Shown: positions 24,226 through 32,893 of the stretch, piece by piece
Numbering within the stretch: the stretch's first letter is position 1
Layout of the letters: the number at the start of each line of letters is the position of its first letter
DNA from: DATBDN01 sp963715995
GTDB taxonomy: Bacteria; Actinomycetota; Thermoleophilia; Solirubrobacterales; Thermoleophilaceae
Reading direction: 5' to 3'
Assembly: GCA_963715995.1 (NCBI GenBank)
Contig: OY970283.1
Coordinates: 3,038,001-3,102,000 of the forward strand
DNA: 64,000 nt
Translations under genes and position numbers: made by a program
Notes under the pieces: model-generated
Databases searched by the model: none
The model's input: the letters and a program-made list of their open reading frames with translations, nothing else
What the model was told of the DNA's origin: nothing

Positions 24226-25221
24226 TCAGTGGGCGGTTTGCGCTTCTGAGAACGTGACCATCCGCCCGCGGCCGGGATCCCACAGCTTCAGCCGCGTGGC
24301 GCGGATGCCGTCCCAGAACGACAGCTGCGGCACGGCGTGGAAGACGGGGTTCTCGTCGTGGGCGCGCTGGAGGTTGTAGTTCGGAATGCGCGCCGACAGG
24401 TGATGCACGTGGTGCAGCCCGATGTTGCCGGTGAAGAAGCGGGCTGGCTGGGGCAGGCGCAGATACGAGCTGCCGCGCAGCGCCGCCTCGGCGAAGCGCC
24501 ATTCAGGCGGGACTTCCCAGTAGGTGTCCTCGAACTGGTGCTGCACGTAGAAGAGCCACACGCCGGCGGCGCCGGCCAGCATCACCGGCGGGCCCTCGAC
24601 GAGCAGGTAGTGCTGCCAGCCGACGACCGCGCAGATGGTCGCGACGATCACCAGCAGCGCGAGGTTGGTCAGGTGAACGCTGTTGCGCAGACGCGTACGC
24701 GCGTCGCGCGAGATCAGCCGCGGCTGGATCACCAGCGCCCACAGCGGCCCGACTCCGAACATCACGATCGGGTTGCGGAACAGCCGGTAGCCGATCCGCT
24801 TGCCGCGGCCGGCGGTCGAAAACTCCTCCACCGTCATCGTCGGCAGGTCGCCCGTGCCGCGGCGCTCCAGGTCGCCCGCCGTCGCATGGTGCACGGCGTG
24901 GCTGTGGCGCCAGTTCGCGTACGGGGTGTAGACGACCAGCCCGAGCGCGCGGCCGAGCCAGAGGTTGCCGCGCTTCGTCGGCAGGAACGACCCGTGTGCG
25001 CAGTCGTGGAAGACGATGTAGGTGCGCAGCAGGAAGGCCGCCGTGGGCAGCGCGAGCGCGAGTGTGAGCAGCACCGAAACGCGCAGCGCGAGCAGCATCG
25101 CCAGCGACAGCGCCAGGTAGGGCACGACCGAAGTCGCGAGGTCCACGAGGCTGCGCGTCAGCCTGGGCTGTGCGTAGCTCCGGAGATCGATCTGGTCGTT
25201 CGAAGCCTGGATGGTTCCCAT
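24226..25221 (-). CDS. Fatty acid desaturase (membrane di-iron)
   Basis: This 331-residue membrane protein has three histidine boxes: HDCAH at 72-76, HSHAVHH at 106-112 and HHVHH at 270-274, which hold the di-iron centre of acyl-lipid/acyl-CoA desaturases. Hydrophobic pairs lie before box 1 and between boxes 2 and 3. It introduces a double bond into membrane fatty acids; regioselectivity is unknown. The ATG at 25221, not the upstream candidate at 25254, was chosen because it follows GAGAAGAG. A perfect 20-bp palindrome ends 28 bp upstream and probably binds a lipid-responsive regulator. Confidence 0.87.
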   Translation of the reverse strand: MGTIQASNDQIDLRSYAQPRLTRSLVDLATSVVPYLALSLAMLLALRVSVLLTLALALPTAAFLLRTYIVFHDCAHGSFLPTKRGNLWLGRALGLVVYTPYANWRHSHAVHHATAGDLERRGTGDLPTMTVEEFSTAGRGKRIGYRLFRNPIVMFGVGPLWALVIQPRLISRDARTRLRNSVHLTNLALLVIVATICAVVGWQHYLLVEGPPVMLAGAAGVWLFYVQHQFEDTYWEVPPEWRFAEAALRGSSYLRLPQPARFFTGNIGLHHVHHLSARIPNYNLQRAHDENPVFHAVPQLSFWDGIRATRLKLWDPGRGRMVTFSEAQTAH

Positions 25222-25248
25222 GCGCGCTCTTCTCGGGGTGGCCGGTGG

Positions 25249-25268
25249 CAGCACAGATGTCTGTGCTG
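25249..25268. promoter_or_regulatory. 20-bp palindrome upstream of the desaturase gene, probable operator
   Basis: CAGCACAGATGTCTGTGCTG has perfect 9-bp arms around TG. It lies 28-47 bp before the desaturase ATG, where a promoter would be. Desaturase genes are often under TetR-type (DesT/FadR-like) control; that parallel is inference. Confidence 0.5.
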
Positions 25269-25340
25269 TGACCCACCGTACCCCAGGTTCATGAAGACCA
25301 CGCCTGTGTCAGGCGGGACCCAGATGCGTGTCGGCCCGGC

Positions 25341-25436
25341 TCAGACCCCCCGGCCGCGACGGCTGTAACCCCAGCCGCCACCCGTGAGCAGGAGGACGAT
25401 GACGATGATCAGCAGAATCGTGAGCATGCTGGTCAT
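25341..25436 (-). CDS. 31-residue membrane peptide (DUF3309-like)
   Basis: This small gene has ATG at 25436 and GGAG 8 nt upstream. The peptide starts with MTSMLTILLIIVIVLLLTGG, a single transmembrane helix, followed by GWGYSRRGRGV. This matches the compact layout of DUF3309-type peptides (short LTILLIILLL helix, then Gly/Trp/Tyr/Arg tail). Function is unknown. It lies between the desaturase and cydA, on the strand opposite to cydA. Confidence 0.6.
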   Translation of the reverse strand: MTSMLTILLIIVIVLLLTGGGWGYSRRGRGV

Positions 25437-25492
25437 TACCCAGGCTCCAGCGATCACCCACCAAATCGTCAGCGCCGATTGACCGCCTGGCG

Positions 25493-26818
25493 ATGATCCT
25501 TGCCCTGAGTCCGGTCGAGCAGCAGCACCTGCTCGACGCGCGCCAGATGCAGGCGCTGTCGTTTGCGGTCCACATACCGCTCGTCTGCTTCGGCGTCGCG
25601 TTCCCGGCAATGGTGCTGTTCGCCGAGTGGCTGCACCTGCGGACCGGCGACGACCTGTACCGGGCGATCGCGCGCCGCTGGACCCGTGTGATGGCGGCGC
25701 TGTTCGCGGTCGGCGTGATCACCGGAACGATCCTGAGCTTCGAGATGGGACTGCTGTGGCCGAACTTCACCGCCACGTTCGGCAGCGTCTTCGGACTCGG
25801 GTTCGCGATCGAGGGCTTCTCGTTCTTCACCGAGGCGATCTTCATCGGCATCTACGTCTACGGCTGGGATCGGCTCTCACCTCGCGCGCACTTCGCCGCG
25901 GGCATCCCGGTCGTCATCTCCGGCTTCACGGGTTCACTGATGGTCATCTCCGTCAACGCCTGGATGAACCACCCGGGTGGCTTCGGATTGCGCGGCGGCC
26001 ACGTGGTCGACGTGCACCCGCTGAGGGCGCTGTTCGGAAACGCCTACCTATGGCACGAGATCGTCCACATGTACATCGCCGCCTACATCGTGGCCGGCTT
26101 CCTGCTCGCGTCCGCGTACGCGGTCGGATGGCTGCGGGGCCGCCGCGACCGCTACCAGCGCGTCGCGCTTGCGATCCCGCTGACGATCGCGGCGCTCGCA
26201 TCCCCGATCCAGGTGCTGGTGGGCGACTGGGCGGCACGTGACGTGGCCGTGCACCAACCGGTCAAGCTGGCTGCCCTGGAGGGCGTGCCGCGCACCACCC
26301 GCGGGGCGAGCGAGCACCTCGGCGGCTGGTACACCGATGGCGAGGTGAAGTTCGGCCTGCGCGTGCCGAAGCTGCTGTCGCTGCTCGCCTTCCACGACCC
26401 GAACGCGCGCGTCCAGGGGCTCGACTCGGTGCCGGCGCGCGACCGGCCGCCGGTGAACGTCGTGCGCGTGGCGTTCCAGACGATGGTCGCGATCGGCAGC
26501 GCGCTCGCGCTGCTCGGCATCGCCTACCTGTTCACGCGCTTCCGCCGTGGCCGCCCGCCGGAGTCGCGCTGGTTCTACCGCGCGGTGGTGGCGGCCGGGC
26601 CGCTGTCGTTCGTGGCGCTGATCGCCGGCTGGGTCACAACCGAGGTCGGGCGCCAGCCGTGGGTGGTCTACGGGGTCATGCGCACGTCGCAGGCGGTCAC
26701 GGGCGCGGGCGGCGTGCCGGTCGGGTACGCCACGCTCGTCGTGGTCTACCTGGGCGTTGCGGCAGCGGTCGTCTGGATCCTGCGACGGCTGGCCGCGGCC
26801 CCGGTGACGGGACGCTAG
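25493..26818 (+). CDS. cydA: Cytochrome bd ubiquinol/menaquinol oxidase subunit I
   Basis: This 441-residue membrane subunit carries hemes b558, b595 and d of the bd oxidase, which passes electrons from quinol to oxygen with high affinity. Visible are the heme-ligand His27 region (RQMQALSFAVHIPL), the Q-loop start with the Lys/Glu signature QPVKLAALEG, a short Q-loop, and the C-terminal family mark GWVTTEVGRQPWVVYGVMRT. About nine transmembrane segments are present. The ATG at 25493 gives the expected N-terminus. cydB begins 2 nt after the stop, so the pair is one transcription unit. Confidence 0.93.
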   Translation: MILALSPVEQQHLLDARQMQALSFAVHIPLVCFGVAFPAMVLFAEWLHLRTGDDLYRAIARRWTRVMAALFAVGVITGTILSFEMGLLWPNFTATFGSVFGLGFAIEGFSFFTEAIFIGIYVYGWDRLSPRAHFAAGIPVVISGFTGSLMVISVNAWMNHPGGFGLRGGHVVDVHPLRALFGNAYLWHEIVHMYIAAYIVAGFLLASAYAVGWLRGRRDRYQRVALAIPLTIAALASPIQVLVGDWAARDVAVHQPVKLAALEGVPRTTRGASEHLGGWYTDGEVKFGLRVPKLLSLLAFHDPNARVQGLDSVPARDRPPVNVVRVAFQTMVAIGSALALLGIAYLFTRFRRGRPPESRWFYRAVVAAGPLSFVALIAGWVTTEVGRQPWVVYGVMRTSQAVTGAGGVPVGYATLVVVYLGVAAAVVWILRRLAAAPVTGR

Positions 26819-26820
26819 CC

Positions 26821-28035
26821 GTGCATCTCTACGAACTGCCGATGCTGTTCGTGCTCACGGGGCTTGCGCTCTACGGCGTGCTCGGCGGGGCCGACTTCGG
26901 TGCCGGGCTGTGGCAGCTGACGGCGGGCCGCGGCCGTGCCGCCGAGCGCATCCGCGAGCACGCACACGAGTCGATGGGACCGGTGTGGGAGGCCAACCAC
27001 GTCTGGCTCATCTTCGTGCTGACCGTGCTCTGGACGGCGTATCCCGGCGCGTTCGGCTCGATCGCCTCGACGCTCTCGGTGCCGCTGTTCATCGCGGGGC
27101 TCGGGATCATCTTCCGCGGGGCGGCTTACGCACTGCGTGCGGGCGCTTCGGGCAGTGGCGAGTCGCGACGCATCGACGCCGTCTTCGGTGTCTCCTCGGT
27201 GCTGACGCCGTTCGCGCTCGGAGCGGCCATTGGCGGCATCGCGTCCGATCGCGTCCCGGTCGGCAACGCGGCCGGCGACATGTGGTCCAGCTGGCTCGGC
27301 CCGACCTCGATCCTGGTCGGCGCGCTTGCGGTCGCGACCGGCGCCCACCTGGCGGCGGTGTTCCTCGCGGGCGACGCCGTGCGGGTGGGCGACGCGGAGC
27401 TGGCACGGCGCTTCCGGCTCCGTGCGCTCGCTTCTGGTGTGATCGCGGGCGCGGTGGCGATCGGCGGCCTGGCCGTGGTCCACTCCGACGCTCACCCGCT
27501 CTACGAAGGGCTCGTGCACGGCGACGGGCTGGCCGCCGTTGCGGTGTCCGCGGCGGGAGGCCTCACCACGATCGGGCTCGTCGGGATGCGCCGCTTCGAG
27601 CCCGCCCGCTACAGCGCCGCCGTTGCCGTGGCGGCGATCGTCGCCGGCTGGGCGCTCGCGCAGGAGCCACAGGTGCTGCCGGGGCTCTCCCTTCACGCGG
27701 CGGCGGCGGGGCACGACACGCTCGTGGCGGTGGTGGTCGCCGTCCTGATCGGAGCCGTGCTGCTGTTTCCGTCGCTCGGGCTGCTGTTCCGGCTCACGCT
27801 CGGCGGCCGGCTGGGCCACGCGCACGTGGAGACCGCCGCCGCCCCCGCCGCGCCGGCGCGAGGGCTGCCGGCGCCTCGGGTCGCGCTGCGAATGCGGATC
27901 GCGTTCGCACTGCTCCTCGCCGGCATCGGCATGACGAACGTGGCCGACGCCGACCCGTTGCACGTGGCGGGCGCGCTCTGCCTCGTCGGGTTCGTAGCGG
28001 TTGCGTTCCGGCCGTCGCTGCCGGCAGAGCTCTAG
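26821..28035 (+). CDS. cydB: Cytochrome bd oxidase subunit II
   Basis: This 404-residue integral membrane partner of CydA has the family N-terminus LYGVLGGADFGAGLWQL, GPVWEANHVWLIFVLTVLWTAYPGAF and repeated helices (about nine). The GTG at 26821 follows the cydA stop by 2 nt. It contributes to quinol oxidation and holds no heme of its own. The stop shares CTAG with the convergent aguB-type stop. No cydDC is present beside it. Confidence 0.92.
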   Translation: MHLYELPMLFVLTGLALYGVLGGADFGAGLWQLTAGRGRAAERIREHAHESMGPVWEANHVWLIFVLTVLWTAYPGAFGSIASTLSVPLFIAGLGIIFRGAAYALRAGASGSGESRRIDAVFGVSSVLTPFALGAAIGGIASDRVPVGNAAGDMWSSWLGPTSILVGALAVATGAHLAAVFLAGDAVRVGDAELARRFRLRALASGVIAGAVAIGGLAVVHSDAHPLYEGLVHGDGLAAVAVSAAGGLTTIGLVGMRRFEPARYSAAVAVAAIVAGWALAQEPQVLPGLSLHAAAAGHDTLVAVVVAVLIGAVLLFPSLGLLFRLTLGGRLGHAHVETAAAPAAPARGLPAPRVALRMRIAFALLLAGIGMTNVADADPLHVAGALCLVGFVAVAFRPSLPAEL

Positions 28036-28967
28036 CTGCTCGTCAGCGACGAGTACGCGTCGGGGCGGCGCGTGGTCATGAACGGGAACAGCTCGAGCCA
28101 GTCGCGCCGCTGGTCGAGGTCCAGGTCCGCGACGATCACCGCGGCGCGGTCGCGCGGCGCTGCCACGAGCTTGCGCCCATAGGGATCGGAGATGAACGAC
28201 GATCCGTAGAAGGTCAGCGGCGGTTCCTCGCCGATGCGGTTGACGGCGACCATGAACACCCCGTTGGCGATGCCGTTGCCGATGATGACCTGCTCCCAGA
28301 GCGGCTGCGTGTCGAAGCCGGGATGGTCTGGCTCCGAGCCGATCGCCGTCGGGTACACGAGCACCTCCGCGTTCTCCAATCCGTAGGCGCGCGCGAGCTC
28401 TGGGAACCACTGGTCCCAGCAGGTCGGGAAGCCGAAGCGGCCGCCGTCGATCTCGCTGATCGGGAATGCATCGGCGTCGGCAGGCCCCGCCGCGAAGTAA
28501 CGGTCCTCGTAGTAGCCGGCGGTGACGGGGATGTGCAGCTTGCGCGTGCGCGCGGCAAGCTCGCCGTCCGGTGCGACCACGATCGCGGTGTTGAAGCCCA
28601 GCCCGCCGCCCGGCGCGCGCTCGTAAAGCGATGCGTGCACGTGCACGCCGAGCTCGCGCGCCAGACCCGCGGCGAACTCGTGGGTCGGTCCGCCCGGCAG
28701 CTCCTCCGGCTCGATGCCGACCGCCTCGGGGCCGCCCTCCTCAACCGCGAAGTAGCGGCTCAGCGTCAGCTCCTGGAGGCAGACCAGCTTCGCCCCCGCC
28801 TGCGCTGCCATCCGCACGCCGCGCGACAGTGCTTCCCTGTGCTCATCGGGGTCGGATCGCCATCGCTCCTGCACCGCGGCGACGCGGAGCGGCTCGCGCT
28901 CAGCGGGCCGCGTGCGCGCGGGAGAGGCCGGCACCTCCGGAGCGACGATCAGCTCTGGCTCCTCCAT
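28032..28967 (-). CDS. aguB: N-carbamoylputrescine amidase (nitrilase superfamily)
   Basis: This 311-residue carbon-nitrogen hydrolase has the Glu-Lys-Cys triad: Glu in LQELTLSRYF, Lys in RKLHIP and Cys in TCWDQWFPE. CWDQWFPE is characteristic of N-carbamoylputrescine amidase (AguB), which turns N-carbamoylputrescine into putrescine, CO2 and ammonia. An N-terminal extension of about 28 residues precedes PLRVAAVQERW. The start is ATG at 28967. It is divergent from aguA by only 17 bp, so the two enzymes of the agmatine route to putrescine are adjacent. Confidence 0.87.
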   Translation of the reverse strand: MEEPELIVAPEVPASPARTRPAEREPLRVAAVQERWRSDPDEHREALSRGVRMAAQAGAKLVCLQELTLSRYFAVEEGGPEAVGIEPEELPGGPTHEFAAGLARELGVHVHASLYERAPGGGLGFNTAIVVAPDGELAARTRKLHIPVTAGYYEDRYFAAGPADADAFPISEIDGGRFGFPTCWDQWFPELARAYGLENAEVLVYPTAIGSEPDHPGFDTQPLWEQVIIGNGIANGVFMVAVNRIGEEPPLTFYGSSFISDPYGRKLVAAPRDRAAVIVADLDLDQRRDWLELFPFMTTRRPDAYSSLTSS

Positions 28968-28975
28968 CACGGTGC

Positions 28976-28981
28976 ACGCTA
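28976..28981 (-). promoter_or_regulatory. Putative leaderless -10 box (TAGCGT) of aguB
   Basis: On the minus strand TAGCGT is followed by 8 nt and ATG. The gap to the divergent aguA GTG (28985) is only 17 bp; I see no separate box for aguA. Confidence 0.4.
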
Positions 28982-28984
28982 GCG

Positions 28985-30082
28985 GTGAACGAGCTGCGAA
29001 CGGGAACACCGCGCGCCGACGGCTTCCACATGCCCGCCGAGTGGGAGCCGCACGCGGGCTGCTGGATGGCTTGGCCCGAGCGCACCGACAACTGGCGCGA
29101 GCGCGCCGTGCCCGCGCAGGACGCCTTCGCAGCCGTCGCCGCGGCGATCCAGGCGGCCGAGCCCGTCACGGTCGCGGCGTCTCCAGAGCAGCTCGAGCGA
29201 GCGCGCGCGATGCTGCCCGAGGCCGTCGGCGTGGTCGAGCTCGCCACCGACGACGCCTGGATGCGCGACATCGGCCCCACGTTCGTGACGGCGCCCGGCG
29301 AGCGCCGCGGCGTCGACTGGGTCTTCAACGCCTGGGGCGGCCTCGAGGGCGGGCTCTACCAGCCGTGGGACCGCGACGATGCGGCGGCGGCGCAGATCCT
29401 CGCGGCCGAGGGTGCCGATCGCTACCGGGCGCCACTCGTGCTGGAGGGCGGCTCGATCCACGTGGACGGTGAGGGCACCGTGCTGGTGACCGAGGAGTGC
29501 CTGCTGAACCACAACCGCAACCCGCAGCTCGACCGTGCCGAGATCGAGCGCGAGCTCTGCGACTACCTCGGGGCCGAGAAGGTCATCTGGCTGGGCCAGG
29601 GCGTCTACAACGACGAGACCGATGGCCACATCGACAACCTCGCCTGCTTCGTCCGGCCGGGAGCCGTGCTGCTGACCTGGACCGACGATGCGTCCGACCC
29701 CCAGCACGCGATCTCGGCCGACGCGCTGAAGCGCCTGGAGGCGGCGACCGACGCGCGCGGCCGCGGGCTCGAGGTGATCCTGATCCCGTCGCCGCCGCCG
29801 CTCTTCATGACCGACGAGGAGGCCGCGGGCGTGGACCACGTCGAGGGCTCACAGCCGCGCCGCGGCGGCGAGCGGCTCGCTGCCTCCTACGTCAACTTCT
29901 ACATCTCGAACGACCGCGTGGTCTACCCGCTGCTTGACGAGCGCACCGACGAGGCGGCCGCGGCGGTGCTCGCCGAGTGCTTCCCAGGGCGCGAGCTGGC
30001 CGGCGTTCCCGCGCGCGAGATCCTGCTGGGCGGCGGCAACATCCACTGCATCACCCAGCAGGTGCCGGCCATCACGCACTAG
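28985..30082 (+). CDS. aguA: Agmatine deiminase
   Basis: This 365-residue enzyme of the guanidino-group-modifying family hydrolyses agmatine to N-carbamoylputrescine and ammonia. Motifs are MPAEWEPHAGCWMAWPE, DDAWMRDIGP, NAWGGLEGGLY, EGGSIHVDGEGT, NDETDGHIDNLA and the catalytic Cys in GGGNIHCITQQ near the C-terminus. GTG at 28985 is the only suitable start before the conserved N-terminus. It lies 17 bp from the divergent amidase that uses its product. The stop shares CTAG with the convergent creatininase-family gene. Confidence 0.9.
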   Translation: MNELRTGTPRADGFHMPAEWEPHAGCWMAWPERTDNWRERAVPAQDAFAAVAAAIQAAEPVTVAASPEQLERARAMLPEAVGVVELATDDAWMRDIGPTFVTAPGERRGVDWVFNAWGGLEGGLYQPWDRDDAAAAQILAAEGADRYRAPLVLEGGSIHVDGEGTVLVTEECLLNHNRNPQLDRAEIERELCDYLGAEKVIWLGQGVYNDETDGHIDNLACFVRPGAVLLTWTDDASDPQHAISADALKRLEAATDARGRGLEVILIPSPPPLFMTDEEAAGVDHVEGSQPRRGGERLAASYVNFYISNDRVVYPLLDERTDEAAAAVLAECFPGRELAGVPAREILLGGGNIHCITQQVPAITH

Positions 30083-30741
30083 AGCGATTCGAGTACTGCG
30101 CGGGTCTCCTCGACTCCGGTGCGCCACACGCGCAGCAGTTCGTCCTCGGAGCGCTCGTAGAAGCCGCCGAACGAGCCATCGCCGAGCGCGGCCCGCACCG
30201 CCGCGGGGTCCTCGTCGGTGCGCGGCGTCGGCGGCTTCTTGTCCGCCGGCAGCTCGACGCCCGCCAGCCGGGTCCACGGGAAGCCCTCCATCCACGACGC
30301 GTGCGAGGCATCCGGATCGATCTCGTCCACGACCGCCCGCGTGCGCGGCGCGCTCCACCAGTTGTGCAGCACCACGTCGCCGCCGGAGAGTGCCGCGACC
30401 GGCACGTTCCCTCCGTGCCCGTTGACCAGCAGGAAGCGCTTGAAGCCCTGACCGCGCAGCGAATCGAGAATCTCGCCGACGAACGCGAGGTACGTCTCCG
30501 TGCGCACGCTCGGGCTGCCAGGGAACGCAGCGAAGTACGGCGTCAACCCGTAGGCGAGTGCGGGCAGCACCGGAACACCCAGCGGCTCGGCGGCTTCGAC
30601 CGCGATGCGCTCGGCCAGGATCGAGTCGGTCGCGAGTGACAGGTAGGCGTGTTGCTCGGTGCAGCCGAGCGGCAGCACGATCCGCTGGTCGTGCTCCAGG
30701 TGGGCCTCCAGCTGCATCCAGTTCATGTCGGCTATGCGCAC
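30079..30741 (-). CDS. Creatininase-family (creatinine amidohydrolase/MftE-type) protein
   Basis: This 220-residue protein has the creatininase core: VLPLGCTEQHAYLSLATDS (metal-binding Glu and His), an LAYGLTPYF loop and FLLVNGHGGNVPV (NGHGGN signature). Members hydrolyse creatinine, mature the mycofactocin peptide (MftE) or cleave formamides; the absence of other mycofactocin genes argues against MftE. Start GTG at 30741 gives RIADMNWMQLEAHL; ATG at 30726 is possible. Substrate unknown. Confidence 0.75.
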   Translation of the reverse strand: MRIADMNWMQLEAHLEHDQRIVLPLGCTEQHAYLSLATDSILAERIAVEAAEPLGVPVLPALAYGLTPYFAAFPGSPSVRTETYLAFVGEILDSLRGQGFKRFLLVNGHGGNVPVAALSGGDVVLHNWWSAPRTRAVVDEIDPDASHASWMEGFPWTRLAGVELPADKKPPTPRTDEDPAAVRAALGDGSFGGFYERSEDELLRVWRTGVEETRAVLESL

Positions 30742-30794
30742 GCGAGCGATGATGGCAGCGACGAGCGATCGCGATCCTTGCTGGACTGCGCCTC

Positions 30795-31349
30795 GTGGCG
30801 CCACGAATCCAGCCCGGCACGCGGGCGCAGACAGGTCTCGTCAACGCTCTGATCGTGCGCGTGATCGGGCTCGGCGCCCGCACCGCGGGGCCGCCCGGGC
30901 TGTTCGCCACGCTTGGCCGCCACCGGCGGCTCTTCCGCCCGTGGCTGCGGTTCGCGTCGCGGCTCATGCCGGGCGGCAAGCTGCCGCGCGCCGACTCCGA
31001 GCTCGTGATCCTGCGCGTGTCGGTCCTGTGTGAGTGCGCTTACGAGTGGGGTCATCACGAGCGGATCGCACGGCGTTTCGGGTTCACGCGCGAGGACATC
31101 GAGCGCGTTCGCGGCGGCGCCGAGGCGGGCGGCTGGACCGACCGCCAGGCGGCGATCCTGCGCGCCGTCGACGAGCTCCACGAGACGAAGACGCTGAGCG
31201 ATGCGAGCTGGCAGGCGCTGCGCGACGCAGGCTTACGCGAGGTCGACCTGATCGAGCTGCCGATGCTCGTAGGTCACTACGAGATGCTGGCGATGACGCT
31301 CAACACGCTGCGCGTGGAACCGGACCACTTCCGGCGCGCTGCTCGCTGA
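30795..31349 (+). CDS. Carboxymuconolactone decarboxylase-like (AhpD-fold) protein
   Basis: This 184-residue all-helical protein of the AhpD/CMD superfamily contains RADSELVILRVSVLCECAYEWGHHERIARRFG, the helix with one Cys-Glu-Cys (CEC) and EWGHH rather than the ExxxCxxC redox pair of AhpD, so peroxidase-linked redox activity is doubtful. The C-terminal ELPMLVGHYEMLAMTLNTL is typical. Start GTG at 30795 without a clear ribosome site; it is divergent from the creatininase-family gene. Related proteins are often annotated as 4-carboxymuconolactone decarboxylases, but no aromatic-degradation gene lies nearby. Confidence 0.75.
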   Translation: MAPRIQPGTRAQTGLVNALIVRVIGLGARTAGPPGLFATLGRHRRLFRPWLRFASRLMPGGKLPRADSELVILRVSVLCECAYEWGHHERIARRFGFTREDIERVRGGAEAGGWTDRQAAILRAVDELHETKTLSDASWQALRDAGLREVDLIELPMLVGHYEMLAMTLNTLRVEPDHFRRAAR

Positions 31350-31363
31350 GCGCCGGCTGCGCG

Positions 31364-32797
31364 TCAGCGGCGCGGCGCGCGCGCCAGGTGGCTGTGGCCG
31401 GCCTTGACGACGAGTGTCTTGTTGCGCACGGTGTCGGTCACCGAGACCGAGCCCGCCGTGACCTTCGTGAGGGTTCCGTCGCAGCGATCGCTCGTCAGCC
31501 AGGTGGTGCCGCGGATCGTCGCGCTGCTGTAGCGGCCCTTCGTGCGGAAGCGGCCGGTCGCGTTGCCCCAGAGCTGGCGCACGGTCTTCACGCCTGCCGC
31601 CGACCCGCGGGCTCCACGCGGACAGCGTGCGAACGACCCGCCCGTCAGCACCAGGTCGGTGACCGGCTTTGCCGCCGCCTTCTGGAGCACCTGGAAGACA
31701 CCCGTGTAGAAGGTGCCTGCGTCCACGCCACCCTTGGTGTCCGCGGCGGCGGTCAGCGCAACGGTGCCCTTGCGCGTGTCGAGTGTCGAGCCGACCGGCA
31801 CGCCCTCGGCGCCCGTCAGCGGCACGAACTTGCGTGACCCGCGCAGCTTCACCAGGACCTTTCCCTTGACCTGGGCCGCGACCACGGTCTTCCCGACCAC
31901 CGGCACCGCCGTCGTGAGGCGGAGCACCTTCGGCCCTGGCACCTGGATGCCGGTGTCGGCCACGTAGATGTCGCCGTCGGGCGCCACCGACACCGCCTCG
32001 GGACGGATGCCGCGGGCGGTTCCGGCACCGACGTGGTCGTAGTCGGCCAGCACCCGGCCGTCCGGGGCGAACTCCACGAGCTTGAAGTTGGTGTGGTCGG
32101 CCACCCAGACGTTGCCCTGTGGGTCGATCGCGACGTCAACAGGCTGGGCGAGCTGGCCGGGGCCGTTGCCGAGCGTGCCGAACTGGCGGATGAAGGTGCC
32201 GTCGGGCGTGAACTCCTGGACGCGCCCGTTGTCGCGGTCCGTCACGTAGACGTTGCCGGCTTTGTCGACCGTTACCTCCTGGGCGCGGCTGAACTGGCCC
32301 GGGCCGCTGCCGAAGCTGCCGAAGCTGCGCACGAACGTGGCGCTCGTGGTGACGTCGAACTGCTCGATGCGGCCGTTGCCGCGGTCGGCCACGTAGTAGG
32401 TGCTCGCGCCGAAGGCCGCCACGCCCTCGGGGTTGCCAAACTGTCCCGGACCGGTACCGAACGTGCCCCAGCCGAGGTTGAGCGTGCCGTCGGGCGAGTA
32501 GCGCTCGACCTTGTTGAGAAAGCCGTCGACGACCGCCACCTCGCCCGATGAGGCAACCGTCAATCCCTCGGGCTGAGCGAACTGCCCGGCGCCGCTGCCG
32601 GTCGAGCCCCAGCCGCCGAGCCGGACCCCATCCGCGTCGAAGTGCTGCACGCGATCGTTGCCGTTCTCGAGTGTGTAGACCGTGCCGTCGGGAGCGACGA
32701 CTAGGTCTGACGTGAGGTTGAACTGTCCCGACGCCGCGCCCTGCCCACCCCACTCTCCGATCAGCGTGAGGTTTGCCGCACCCGCGCTCGGCGCCAA
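31364..32797 (-). CDS. Secreted NHL-repeat beta-propeller protein
   Basis: This 477-residue protein carries five to six NHL repeats (about residues 15-290), each with a GSGAGQFAQPEGLTVASSG-like unit and a V.D..N.R...F.PDG edge strand. Six-bladed NHL propellers bind proteins, sugars or act as lyases. A C-terminal ~180-residue region (VKGKVLVKLRGSRKFVPL, GVPVGSTLDTRKGTVALTAAAD) resembles FecR-like surface domains. The TTG at 32797 leaves only part of a signal peptide. Reading upstream in frame gives LRILAVITLVVAAALAPSAGAA, a full signal, beginning at a CTG (32839); a CTG start there is plausible but unusual. A TAGGGT box lies at 32860-32865. Confidence 0.72.
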   Translation of the reverse strand: MAPSAGAANLTLIGEWGGQGAASGQFNLTSDLVVAPDGTVYTLENGNDRVQHFDADGVRLGGWGSTGSGAGQFAQPEGLTVASSGEVAVVDGFLNKVERYSPDGTLNLGWGTFGTGPGQFGNPEGVAAFGASTYYVADRGNGRIEQFDVTTSATFVRSFGSFGSGPGQFSRAQEVTVDKAGNVYVTDRDNGRVQEFTPDGTFIRQFGTLGNGPGQLAQPVDVAIDPQGNVWVADHTNFKLVEFAPDGRVLADYDHVGAGTARGIRPEAVSVAPDGDIYVADTGIQVPGPKVLRLTTAVPVVGKTVVAAQVKGKVLVKLRGSRKFVPLTGAEGVPVGSTLDTRKGTVALTAAADTKGGVDAGTFYTGVFQVLQKAAAKPVTDLVLTGGSFARCPRGARGSAAGVKTVRQLWGNATGRFRTKGRYSSATIRGTTWLTSDRCDGTLTKVTAGSVSVTDTVRNKTLVVKAGHSHLARAPRR

Positions 32798-32893
32798 CGC
32801 AGCTGCGACGACGAGAGTGATGACAGCGAGGATCCGCAGTTGCGAGATCGTCGAGAGCGACCCTAACCGACCGCGCAGGGCCGCGTGAGGGCG

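Noticed and set aside
30079..30741. Mycofactocin maturase MftE
   Set aside because: No mftA-F genes or radical SAM genes nearby; only the general creatininase pattern is supported.
30795..31349. Peroxidase partner role (AhpD) for the CMD-like protein
   Set aside because: The ExxxCxxC redox pair is not present; only a CEC and EWGHH are seen.
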